This document shows, piece by piece, positions 11,774-21,423 of a DNA stretch of 64,000 nucleotides. This stretch comes from Rhynchopus sp. YZ270_cl-10 (Eukaryota > Euglenozoa > Diplonemea > Diplonemida > Diplonemidae). Numbering within the stretch: position 1 is the first letter of the stretch; the number at the start of each line of letters is the position of its first letter. The position numbers were made by a program, and so were the translations under genes. The notes under the pieces were generated by a model that did not search any database, was not told where the DNA came from, and worked only from the letters and a program-made list of their open reading frames with translations. The stretch lies in assembly GCA_964035575.1 (NCBI GenBank), contig OZ037913.1, positions 1-64,000 on the forward strand, given 5' to 3'.

Positions 11774-12247
11774 ATGCCCAAAACCCAAAGGCAACAGCTG
11801 AAGCACGACATTGACACGTTTTTGGACCTTCCTGTCACAGCTGGCCCTATAGAGCTAGCCCTGCACAAGGCAGTGGTGGCTGTCCTCTACTGCGGAGGAA
11901 TTAATGAATCCGTGTGTGCAACACTGCAATCCACTGCAATGACAAGTGACGATTATGGTGCCACATTCGAGTACAAGATCGGCGGGAAGCAAAAAAGATT
12001 CTCAATTCCAGTGGGAACTCCGGCTTACGATGCCGTTCACAACTATGTGAGCGTGCGTACGGGGTTCAAAAGCCCCTACTTCTTCCTGGAATGTGACGCC
12101 ACAAAATGCTTTCTGAGAGACAGGAGGATGCCAGTGAAAGCAGTGCGCATGATCCTGCAAAGAATGGCTGTTACCGTAGGAACTAATCCTGCAGGGTACC
12201 GTCTAAGCGACCTCCGCATGATGAGCATGACGCGCAGGCCGTACTAA
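11774..12247 (+). CDS. Possible tyrosine-recombinase-like fragment, 157 aa
   Basis: The ORF starts after an A-rich stretch and ends RRPY. Its base composition is unlike its AT-rich surroundings. The layout resembles the catalytic half of tyrosine recombinases. A helix with AVLYCGGINES lies where TGLR-SE is expected. A strand pair FEYKIGG-KQKRFSIP lies where the K-turn is expected. VTVGTNPAGYRLSDLR lies where G--HDLRH is expected. It is much shorter than a whole recombinase, and the match to the signature is weak. It lies between a Helitron remnant and the resumed 8-bp array, so I infer it belonged to a mobile element. It could equally be a fragment of an unknown family. Confidence 0.35.
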   Translation: MPKTQRQQLKHDIDTFLDLPVTAGPIELALHKAVVAVLYCGGINESVCATLQSTAMTSDDYGATFEYKIGGKQKRFSIPVGTPAYDAVHNYVSVRTGFKSPYFFLECDATKCFLRDRRMPVKAVRMILQRMAVTVGTNPAGYRLSDLRMMSMTRRPY

Positions 12248-12731
12248 ATATTTTTTTCTACCATGTCATCTCTCTCTTTAAATAAAAGAAATAGCAATAC
12301 GTTTGTGGGGTGTGGGTTTCTAGGGTTTCGGGTTTTTTCGTAGTAGTAGTATTTTAAAGTGTCTTCAATATTTTGGTAGTAGTAGTATTTTAAATCGTCT
12401 TGAATTTTTTGGTAGTGGTAGTATGCAGGTATTTTAAAACATCTTCAATCCGAAAAAAAAGAGCAATAAAAACAAAACAAAAAAAAAGAGAAAAATGTCA
12501 CAACAAAAACAAAGAAAAGAATCTATATATTTTTTTCCTTTTTTACAAAACATTTTACCCCTCCCAAATGACACACATCACAACAGAGTAGTAACAATAT
12601 GTTAGAGTAAAATGAAATGGAAAAGGTGAGACAGCATATTAGATAGTTGTAATCTAACATAATTACGCTTCAGGCACACCAGCCTGCTATCACACACACC
12701 AGCTAGATAACGATGGTTGCTCACTTCTCGT
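12248..12731. other. AT-rich stretch after the recombinase-like ORF
   Basis: About 480 bp of AT-rich DNA with a tandem GTAGTAGTATTTTAAA-like motif (about 12345-12440). It ends in CACACCAGCCTGC and GGTTGCTCACTTCTCGTG. That last flank recurs just before the 20.9-kb array. I see no gene. Confidence 0.6.
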
Positions 12732-13019
12732 GCGGGTTTGCGGGTTTGCGGGTTTGCGGGTTTGCGGGTTTGCGGGTTTACGGGTTTGCGGGTTTGCGGG
12801 TTTGCGGGTTTGCGGGTTTGCGGGTTTGCGGGTTTGCGGGTTTGCGGGTTTGCGGGTTTGCGGGTTTGCGGGTTTGCGGGTTTGCGGGTTTGCGGGTTTG
12901 CGGGTTTGCGGGTTTGCGGGTTTGCGGGTTTGCGGGTTTGCGGGTTTGCGGGTTTGCGGGTTTGCGGGTTTGCGGGTTTGCGGGTTTGCGGGTTTGCGGG
13001 TTTGCGGGTTTGCGGGTTT
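12732..13019 (+). repeat. (GGGTTTGC)36 array, right part of unit 3
   Basis: 288 bp of the 8-bp repeat with one GGGTTTAC variant. The left flank (TTGCTCACTTCTCGTG) is not the unit flank. The right flank (TTCTAGTTATTACCG) is, so unit 3 resumes here. Confidence 0.95.
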
Positions 13020-13629
13020 CTAGTTATTACCGTATAGAGGGTCTGTGAGCTGGCACCCTTGTGGAATCCAAAGTTCGCGTCCTCCCAGTAATTCTGATGG
13101 TACACTCGGGTAGAGTGGGGCCTAGAAACGACAGCCCCGGCCGGGTGCGCCCGTTTGTCCGATCTGGCAATATCTAAAATGGGTGTGGCATTTCACGGCT
13201 ATTTTTGTGAGTAAAATTGCGATATTTTGTGTTTCTGAGGTGCTGGGTGTATATGTTATAAAATTTTCAAAAAACGAGATAACCATGAAATATGGACAGT
13301 ATCCCCATAAAATGAGGTTATTGCGACCCTGGAGGCTCACTTTTGACACTTTGGGCCAAAATTAGGTGTAGAAGTGTATCGGCTTGAAAATATTTTTTTT
13401 CGTGATTTTTGGGGTCATTTTTTGGCTGGGAACATTGGGCCACATTTAACCACAACTTCTCAAAAGGGCAAATCTGTGGCTTTAATGGTCTCATTGGGCG
13501 TTTTTATGACCTGGACATGGGGGTCAGATTCCATTTTTAACATGTTGAAAATTGGTCACAAGACCCTGAGAGAAAACCCAAGGTCAAATTGACCTTGAGT
13601 ACCAGGTCAAATTTGTGTGGAAAAAATTT

Positions 13630-14989
13630 ACAGTACCTAATTTCTGATGCTCAAAAGTGCAAAATTCCTTCGGCAATGGCTTCATAGGACATTTCCATAA
13701 CCTGGACATGGGGGTCAGACTCCACTTTTGACCACCTAAAATTTGGTCATACACATGTATGAGACCCCAAAAACCAGGATTTTGACCAAAAAATTTTCCC
13801 AGCAATTTTTGCCTACAAAAAATCGAAAAAAAAAATTTTTGATTTTGGCTCTCCGGAGTCTGTGCGTGCTGTGATGGGGTCAATTTGCGCTGAGAAATGA
13901 GTATTTTTGACCTAAAATGCATGTATCAGTTTTTACATGATTTTTGGTGTTTTTGGGGTTTTAGGTGGGTTTTTTGGTCAGTACCTAATTTCTGATGCTC
14001 AAAAGTACAAAATTCCTTCGACAATCGCTTCATAGGACATTTCCATAACCTGGACATGGGGGTCAGACTCAACTTTTGACCACCTAAAATTTGGTAATAC
14101 ACATGTGTGAGACCCCAAAAACCAGGATTTTGACCAAAAAATTTTTCCCAGCAATTTTTGCCTACAAAAAATCGAAAAAAAAAATTTTTGATTTTGGCTC
14201 TCCGGAGTCTGTGTGTGCTGTGATGGGGTCAATTTGCGCTGAGAAATGGGTATTTTTGACCTAAAATGCATGTATCAGTTTTTACATGATTTTTGGTGTT
14301 TTGGGGGTTTTAGGTGGGTTTTTTGGTCAGTACATAATGTGCAATGCTCAAAAGTACAAAATTCCTTCGACAATCGCTTCATAGGACATTTCCATAACCT
14401 GAACATGGGGGTCAGACACCACATTAGAGCAGCTAAAATTTGGTCATACACACGTATGAGACCCCAAAAACCAGGATTTTGACCAAAAAATTTTTCCCAG
14501 CAATTTTTGCCTACAAAAAATCGAAAAAAAAAATTTTTGATTTTGGGTCTCCGGAGTCTGTGTGTGCTGTGATGGGGTCAATTTGCGCTGAGAAATGGGT
14601 ATTTTTGACCTAAAATTCATGTTTCAGTTTTTACATGTTTTTTGGTGTTTTTGGGGTATTGTGTGGGTTTTTTGGTCAGTACATAATGTGCAATGCTCAA
14701 AAGTACCAAATTCCTTCGCAATGGCTTCATAGGACATTTACATAACCTGGACATGGGGGTCAGACACCACTTTTGACCACCTGAAAATTGGTCATACACA
14801 TGTATGATACCCCAAAAACCAGGATTTTTGACCAAAAAATTTTCCAAGCAATTTTTGCCTACAAAAAATCAAAAAAAAAAATTTTTGATTTTGGGTCTCT
14901 GGAGTCTGTGCGTGCTGTGGTGGGGTCAATTTGCACTGAGAAATGGGTATTTTTGACTTAAAATGCATGTATCAGTTTTTACATGATTT
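13630..14989 (+). repeat. 349-bp satellite, four copies, unit 3
   Basis: Same four-copy block as at 1943-3302, downstream of the insertion in unit 3. Confidence 0.95.
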
Positions 14990-15675
14990 TAGAAAACAGA
15001 AAACCACCATATTTTTGACATTGATGACAGGCTTCCCAGCACAAGTCAGTATTTAGAACAGTGTCGTTGTTCATTGGAAGCACAACGATTATCGCTTGCC
15101 ACACAACTTTGTCAAACATGGGAAGTCTCAAAATAAACGTGCCTTCCTTACGTTAAGATGTGTGGAAAATAGCCAAGCACACAAGTACCATTATTTTGAC
15201 ACTGGTAGCAGTCTTCCCCGGAGATGATAGTAAATAACATTGTGCAAACTGTGCAAACTTTCTTATAGTCATGCAAACCTGAAAAATTAATAGCGGCGGA
15301 GCAACCACACCACAACCAGACAAGCTTGCTACATGTTGGCGAGCTTTCTTATCCCTGTGAGTAATTTTGCGGCGGATCCAAACAGCTTAACAACCACAGT
15401 CTCTTATGTGTCAATATTAGCGGCGGAGCAAAATATCCTTCCTTAAACACACTGCTAAACTGCTAAATTTAGCAGTTTTTGTCCAAATATTTAGTGGGTA
15501 AATCCTGCTACATTTCAGTGACCTTTTCTGATAATCTTTTACTGTATCAGTCATGTCAGCAGCATGTATCAATAATTCGCGGCGTAGCAACGTGCCTCAA
15601 AACTACATCCTCCCTCATTTTTTCGACTTTTCCGTGTCATTTCAGGTTTTCTATGAATGAATAGGCTAGCTATTT

Positions 15676-15795
15676 CCCTCCCTCCCGCCAGAGCCCGAGG
15701 GATCCCTTGAGGGAGGTCAGGGCAGCCCGAGGGCCGAAGGCCCGAGGGCGCCCTGACCTCCCGAAAGGGAATCCCGAGGGCCAAGGGAGGGAGGG
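15676..15795. repeat. GC-rich giant hairpin with GA/GA steps, unit 4
   Basis: Same sequence as the hairpin at 418-537, in the fourth tandem unit. It is unchanged although the right half of this unit has diverged. Confidence 0.85.
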
Positions 15796-16206
15796 ATGTA
15801 GCTTTGTGACCCGAAGAGGTCGTTTTCTGCAAACAAGCGCTTTTGTGGTGTTTTGTGTACAAACACGTACGTTTTTCGGCCCACGTGGGTACCATCGTTT
15901 GTGGCCCACGGACGCCCAAAAGCATGCGAATACGCTTTTCGAGTCGCAGAAACCAGGTTGTGGGCCGTTTTAAAAAGTTTTTGGCCGGTTTCAGTCACCA
16001 AAACGCACATTCTCTCGCGGGAATTTTTGGTGCTCTCAAGGGAATCCTCTTAGCTCTCAAGGGAATCCCTTGAGACCTCTGGAGGGTTACAAACATCATT
16101 TCTGCATTTGCTGAGTGATACTAATCTTTTCAACATTAATTCGCGGCGGAGCCAAATACCTCACAACCACACCATCCTGCCACATTTTAGCGAGCTTTCT
16201 TCTAGT

Positions 16207-16390
16207 GCGGGTTTGCGGGTTTGCGGGTTTGCGGGTTTGCGGGTTTGCGGGTTTGCGGGTTTGCGGGTTTGCGGGTTTGCGGGTTTGCGGGTTTGCGGGT
16301 TTGCGGGTTTGCGGGTTTGCGGGTTTACGGGTTTGCGGGTTTGCGGGTTTGCGGGTTTGCGGGTTTGCGGGTTTGCGGGTTTGCGGGTTT
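16207..16390 (+). repeat. (GGGTTTGC)23 array, unit 4
   Basis: 184 bp with one GGGTTTAC variant. The left flank is identical to units 1-3. To the right, after TTCTAGTTATTAC, the sequence becomes a diverged version of the unit, so the array marks the identity boundary. Confidence 0.95.
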
Positions 16391-17000
16391 CTAGTTATTA
16401 CGGGTTTGAGGGGTACAAAATGGCGACGCTGCAGGATTGCTGGATCGCGTGGTCCCAGTATTTCTGATAATACACTCCGGTAGATTGGGGCCCAAAAACG
16501 ACGTAATGTACTGGGTTTGGATGTTAGCATTTTCTGAAGATACCTAAAATGGGTGCGGCATTTCACGGCTATTTTTGTGAAGGAATTGACGATATTTTGT
16601 GGTTCTAAGGTGTGTGTATTGTATGTGACGAAAATTTCAAAATGTGACATAAGTATGAAATATGGCCAGTATGCCCATAAAATGAGGCCATTGCAACCCT
16701 GGAGGACCACATTGGACATATTGGGCCAAATTTAGGTGTGTAAGTGTATCGGCTTTAAAATATTTTTTTTCGTGATTTTTGGGGTCATTTTTTGGCTGGG
16801 AAAATTGGGCCACATTTAACCACAACTACTCAAAACATCAAATCTGTGGCTTTAATGGACTGATTGGGCGTTTTTATGACCTGGACATGGGGGTCAGATA
16901 CCATTTTAGACATGTTAAAAATTGGTCAGAAGACCCTGAGAGAAGAACCAAGGTCAAATTGCCCTTGAGTACTGGGTCAAATTTGTGTGGGAAAAATGCC

Positions 17001-17669
17001 CAGTACATAATTGTTGATGCGCAAAAGTGCAAAATTCCTTCAGCAATGGCTTCATATGACATTTCCATAACCTGGACATGGGGGTCAGACTCCACTTTTG
17101 ACCACCTAAAATTTGGTCATACACATGTATGAGACCCCAAAAACCAGGATTTTGACCAAAAAATTTTTCCCAGCAATTTTTGCCTACAAAAAATCGAAAA
17201 AAAAATTTTTTGATTTTGGCTCTCCGGAGTCTGTGCGTGCTGTGGTGGGGTCAATTTGCGCTGAGAAATGGGTATTTTTGACCTAAAATGCATGGATCAG
17301 TTTTTTCATGATTTTTGGTGTTTTTGGTGTTTTGTGTGGGTTTTTTGGTCAGTACCTAATTTCTGATGCTCAAAAGTACAAAATTCCTTCGGCAATGGCT
17401 TCATAGGACATTTACATAACCTGGACATGGGGGTCAGACTCCACTTTTGACCACCTGAAATTTGGTCATACACATGTATGAGACCCAAAAACCAGGATTT
17501 TTGACCAAAAAAAATTTTCCCACCAATTTTTGCCTACAAAAAATCGAAAAAAAAAAATTTTGATTTTGGCTCTCCGGAGTCTGTGCGTGCTGTGGTGGGG
17601 TCAATTTGCGCTGAGAAATGGGTATTTTTGACCTAAAATGCATGTATCAGTTTTTACATGTTTTTTGGT
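17001..17669 (+). repeat. 349-bp satellite, two diverged copies, unit 4
   Basis: CAGTAC starts at 17001 and 17350, again 349 bp apart. Only two copies are present, and they differ from the other units by scattered substitutions. Confidence 0.9.
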
Positions 17670-17689
17670 TTTTGTGTAAGTTCCTGTAG

Positions 17690-18260
17690 GACAGTTGGGT
17701 TGATTGGTAAGTAATTTACAACTGGAAAACTAGGTGGATCGATTCTTTTGTGCGTTTTTACTACAGAAATATTCTGTTTTCCCTTTTTTTCTTTTTTTGA
17801 TCTTTATTTTTGTGGCATGACAATACTCTCACCGGCCAAAGTGAGCGCCTTCTTCAAGGTGTAGTCTTTCTTTTGTTTAAGCTATGTTTTAACCTATTTC
17901 CTTATTTTTTTCAATCCAAGACAAAAATACTTCTTCATCACAAGAGATTACCTCCGGCTGGGAAGAAAAAAACAACAAAACTGCTGCCGGGTTTGCGAAA
18001 GTATGAGCCACAATGGTCGCACATAAATCCCTCATCATCTCTCTTTCGTTTTGGGGAAGTGTTTCCCTCTTCAGCTTCTGTTGTCTTTGTATTAGCCTTC
18101 TTCTTAGTGTGCCCATCATCAGATCTTTCCTCGCTTCGTTGTCTTTTCATTTTTTTTGCAAAAAGTAAAGTACCCAGACCACTGTTATGTGAGTTTTGAA
18201 TAGTTGTGATAAATTGCTAGAAATTGTATTGTAGAAAATATAAAATGGTGGGTGGGAGAA
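17690..18260 (-). CDS. Possible internal exon(s) with Cys-rich motif, uncertain limits
   Basis: On the minus strand a frame reads KRQRSEERSDDGHTKKK, then KRKRDDEGFMCDHCGSYFRK. This is a basic nuclear-localisation-like stretch followed by half of a C2H2-type finger (C-x2-C with following Phe). The frame then meets TTTTTTTCTTCCCAG, a good splice acceptor. Beyond that it reads ISCDEEVFLSWIEKNKEI, related to the motif at 11.2 and 11.4 kb. I infer exons of the gene whose first exon is at 18673-19041. The exact exon borders cannot be fixed by eye. Confidence 0.4.
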
Positions 18261-18672
18261 AGTTTTGCGTTTTCAAGAAGGAAAATAAAAAAGTCTCACA
18301 ACTAAGTTTTCAAAAAAAAATAATTAAAAAATGATCTTGAAAATTTTGACAAAATTAAAACCAATCTGCATGTGCATATAAAAAAGGGGAACCCATATTT
18401 TTGCGCAGGAAGAAGTAATTTGCACATTCTCTGCGATAAGAAATACCCCCAAACGAAAAAAAAAATAAATTATTCTCTAATGATGTGCTTTATTGTGCTG
18501 GAAAAGAGCACCTTTGTGTTGAAATTCCCTTCCCCTCCAAGTACTAGAGCATTCGTGAGCATAACACGTCTTTTCCATTTTTTCGTCTTCTGCTGCTTCG
18601 CGCTTTCTCTTTCTGTCTAGCTCCTGTTGAGTTTCAGTTGTTGAAAGTGATACTTGAAAAGTTGATACATAC
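18261..18672. other. AT-rich stretch, probable intron
   Basis: About 400 bp with A-runs and no coding pattern. It lies between the donor at 18672 and the possible downstream exon at about 18.2 kb on the minus strand, so it may be the intron. Confidence 0.4.
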
Positions 18673-19041
18673 CTTTTTCATGTCCTGACACAGAAGGAAC
18701 ACTTCGTTCAGCTGTTTCTTGAGATCTGAGACAGTCTGTTTCACCTCTTTCAGCTCTTCAGTCACTGAGGAAAAGCTTTCTGCAGAAACAGGAATTTCCA
18801 ATGCTGCGGCCTGTTCTGACGGAAGCACAGATTCCTTCTGAGTTTGCTCCTCTGTTTTAACGCCTTGCTCCTGTACCTTCGTTAGTACTGTCTCCTTCTT
18901 CTGGGAGCACACTGGAATTGGTGGCAATTCCTCACTCTCATGAGGAGCTTGATCCTGCACATTGAACACCGGCAACATGCTTGGTGCATCTTTCTTCTGC
19001 ACAAAGGGCACTGGCTTCCGCTTAATCTTCATGGTGTTCAT
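18673..19041 (-). CDS. First exon of an unknown gene with coiled coil
   Basis: From ATG at 19041 the minus strand encodes about 123 residues. The N terminus is basic (MNTMKIKRKPVPF), the middle is acidic and Gln-rich, and the end is a coiled-coil segment (VTEELKEVKQTVSDLKKQL). Right after NEVFLLCQDMKK the DNA reads AAAAAG then GTATGTATC, a textbook intron donor, so the frame is probably an exon and not a whole gene. The continuation may be the finger-like exon near 18.1 kb. Codon use is ordinary and unlike the repeats around it. Family unknown. It lies between the tandem repeat block and the 19.2-kb array, so it may be part of a mobile gene family. Confidence 0.5.
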
Positions 19042-19252
19042 AGTTTCTTGAGAAATAGTTCACCTGTTTTTGGTGTGTGAGTACACAAATGCTATGAAAA
19101 GAGAAATGAGGGGTGAGCCAAGTTCAATTCATTTTTCTATTCAATTTTTTCGGCTTTCACATTTGTAAAAATGCAAAACCTTCATACAATAAAAAAAAAA
19201 TTCTGTTCACAACCACACTAGCCTCCTACATTTTAGCGAGCTTTCTTCTAGT

Positions 19253-19637
19253 GCGGGTTTGCGGGTTTGCGGGTTTGCGGGTTTGCGGGTTTGCGGGTTT
19301 GCGGGTTTGCGGGTTTGCGGGTTTGCGGGTTTGCGGGTTTGCGGGTTTACGGGTTTGCGGGTTTGCGGGTTTGCGGGTTTGCGGGTTTGCGGGTTTGCGG
19401 GTTTGCGGGTTTGCGGGTTTACGGGTTTGCGGGTTTGCGGGTTTGCGGGTTTGCGGGTTTGCGGGTTTGCGGGTTTGCGGGTTTGCGGGTTTGCGGGTTT
19501 GCGGGTTTGCGGGTTTGCGGGTTTGCGGGTTTGCGGGTTTGCGGGTTTGCGGGTTTGCGGGTTTGCGGGTTTGCGGGTTTGCGGGTTTGCGGGTTTGCGG
19601 GTTTGCAAGAAATTGTAACTGCGGGTTTGCGGGTTTG
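19253..19637 (+). repeat. GGGTTTGC array at 19.3 kb
   Basis: About 44 copies with two GGGTTTAC variants, ending in GGGTTTGCAAGAAATTG and two more copies at 19621. The left flank (CATTTTAGCGAGCTTTCTTC) is the same as in the 3.57-kb units although the sequence further out is unrelated. Confidence 0.95.
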
Positions 19638-19677
19638 TACCTGAAAACGCTAACACCGTATCCTCAATTGTAGGCAC

Positions 19678-20047
19678 CTACAACGCCCTTATGAACAGGA
19701 TAACTGGCAGGATTGATGGGACGTACGCAACATCAGACTATGCAGAACAGATTGAGTTTGCCTTGGTGAGTCTCTTAAAACGTGTTCTCATAACTATTGT
19801 CAAAATGAACCAAGATAACAAGCCCTCATCTTTTCACTTTTTGGGGAACAACTTGTCTACTGAACAAGTTCTTGCTAATATTCCTGCAAAGGACAGGATT
19901 ATTTTATTACATACTGCAAACCCTGATCATTTTAATATTGGTACAGGGTCTCCTGAACATGAATTGGAAACACACAAAAATGGTTTGGAACAATTGCGTC
20001 GAAGTATGGTGGTCGTGGGCCAAAAATACATAGTAGACATCAATTAA
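19678..20047 (+). CDS. Exon-like fragment of unknown gene, about 122 aa
   Basis: A frame with normal protein composition begins after ATCCTCAATTGTAG, a plausible splice acceptor. It reads TYNALMNRITGRIDGTYATS, then LVSLLKRVLITIVKMNQDN, and ends LRRSMVVVGQKYIVDIN with a stop at 20047. The final 60 bp recur in decayed form at 20590-20690 (GTCGAAGTATGGTGG with CCTACTGA). I do not recognise the family. It begins directly after the 8-bp array, so the 5' part is missing or was displaced. The repeated tail suggests a mobile or duplicated gene. Confidence 0.4.
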
Positions 20048-20102
20048 CTTGGCCTACTGAGGTCTGTGGGTACCCTCAGAGGGTCATACACAGGGAATTA
20101 CT

Positions 20103-20395
20103 GTATACACTGTGTATACTGTGTATACTGTGTATACTGTGTGTACTGTGTCTTCTGTGTACTGTGGACACTGTGTACTGAGTTATTGAGTTACTGTGTA
20201 CTGTGTTTTCTGTGTGCTGTGTAATGTGTACTGTGGACACTGTGTACTGTGTTTACTGTGTACTGTGTCTTCTGTGTACTGTGTACACTGTGTACTGTGT
20301 TTTCTGTGTACTGTGTCTTCTGTATACTGTGTGTACTGTGTACTGTGTACTGTAAACGTTGCGTACTGTTTACTGTGTAGACTGTGTGGACTAAA
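20103..20395 (-). repeat. Degenerate 9-bp array (GTACTGTGT family)
   Basis: About 290 bp of TACTGTGTA, TCTTCTGTG and related 9-mers. The reverse complement is ACACAGTAC, the unit of the clean arrays at 25.3 and 36.1 kb. This is an old, inverted member of the same family. Confidence 0.8.
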
Positions 20396-20912
20396 ATAAA
20401 ACTAAACACTAAAGACTAAAAACAGACAAAAATCCCTGTATTTTCAATACAGGGAATTCGGGTCGGGATCCTGACTTATATGTACAGATTTGTCAGAGCC
20501 TAATTTATGGACAGATTTGTCGACATTTCTGTCCATAAATCCCAAAATGGCCAAAAATATTTTTTCAAATGGCTTACTGTAGTGGCTTCATCGGAGCAAT
20601 TACGTCGAAGTATGGTGGAAGTAGACTCCATGAAACGTAGAAAACAAAAGGTTACTTAGCCTACTGAAATCTTTGGGGTACCTGCAGTCGGCCGGGTTTA
20701 TGCACTTTTCTACTGTTAAACGTTCATAATTTCTCACAGACGCCTTAAATACCCGTAAACCCGTTTACACTACACTTTTGCAACGTGAACTCAAATGCGT
20801 ATAACTCACCTCACCAACAACATTCCCTAAGAATAATATAATAGAACATTTTCGATACACCAGCCCGTAACACTTCACACCAGCCTGCTTCATATGGTTG
20901 CTCACTTCTCGT
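20396..20912. other. Hairpins and decayed duplicate between arrays
   Basis: There is a 9-bp-stem hairpin (CCCTGTATT, loop TTC, AATACAGGG) at about 20435. A 13-bp-stem hairpin around TTTATGGACAGA and TCTGTCCATAAA lies at about 20502-20540. A decayed copy of the 3' end of the 19.7-kb fragment lies at 20590-20690. I see no intact gene. Confidence 0.7.
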
Positions 20913-21000
20913 GCGGGTTTGCGGGTTTGCGGGTTTGCGGGTTTGCGGGTTTGCGGGTTTGCGGGTTTGCGGGTTTGCGGGTTTGCGGGTTTGCGGGTTT
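20913..21000 (+). repeat. (GGGTTTGC)11 array
   Basis: 88 bp of the 8-bp repeat. The left flank GGTTGCTCACTTCTCGTG is the same as before the array at 12732. Confidence 0.95.
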
Positions 21001-21423
21001 TTATTCTTTTTGATCAATTTGAATACACAGGCGTCACACTTCTGGGGCAAAAAAAGGAAAAAAAGAAGACCTAATCCTCCTTACTTAAAAGAAGGGAAGG
21101 GAGAATAAAAAACACATTGCCTTTGCTTTGTTGTCTGCAGAATGGTTTGTTTTAGTGCCTCCCCTGGAAAAAGAAAAATGGATTCCACTTGGTAAAAATA
21201 GCACACCTGTTGAACACACGTCAGGCCAGGAACAGAAGAAAAGCAAACGCTTCCACGAATGGAAGCAAAAGAAAAGTGTGGTGAAAAAACCCTTTTGGCC
21301 AAGGTGGCCTTGACTCTGTCTACAAACTTTGGGAATGAATGAAAAAATGACACTGAATAAAGGCGGCGGGTTTTCTCATAAAACATAGGGGATATTGACA
21401 CTGTTGGCAGGCTTCCCAGTACA
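21001..21423. other. Unique spacer before the GAGCTGTG array
   Basis: No gene recognised. The last 35 bp (TTGACACTGTTGGCAGGCTTCCCAG region, 21388-21420) resemble the tail of the 3.57-kb units at 3331-3360 (TTGACATTGATGACAGGCTTCCCAG region). Confidence 0.6.

Larger units (their letters stand above)
1..17690. repeat. Block of four tandem 3.57-kb repeat units
   Basis: The sequence at 1 recurs at 3572, 7135 and 15259. Copies 1 and 2 differ in length by exactly 8 bp (3571 versus 3563), which equals one GGGTTTGC repeat. Copy 3 is split by about 4.56 kb inserted inside its GGGTTTGC array (roughly 8354 to 12716). Copy 4 (15259 to about 17690) matches up to its array, then is clearly diverged and has only two 349-bp subrepeats. 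Each unit consists of an AT-rich segment with several GCGGCGGAGC-like motifs, a GC-rich giant hairpin, an 8-bp array, a 1.9-kb satellite part and a 270-bp tail. The short open frames repeated in each unit have no protein-like character, so I call no gene here. Confidence 0.95.
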
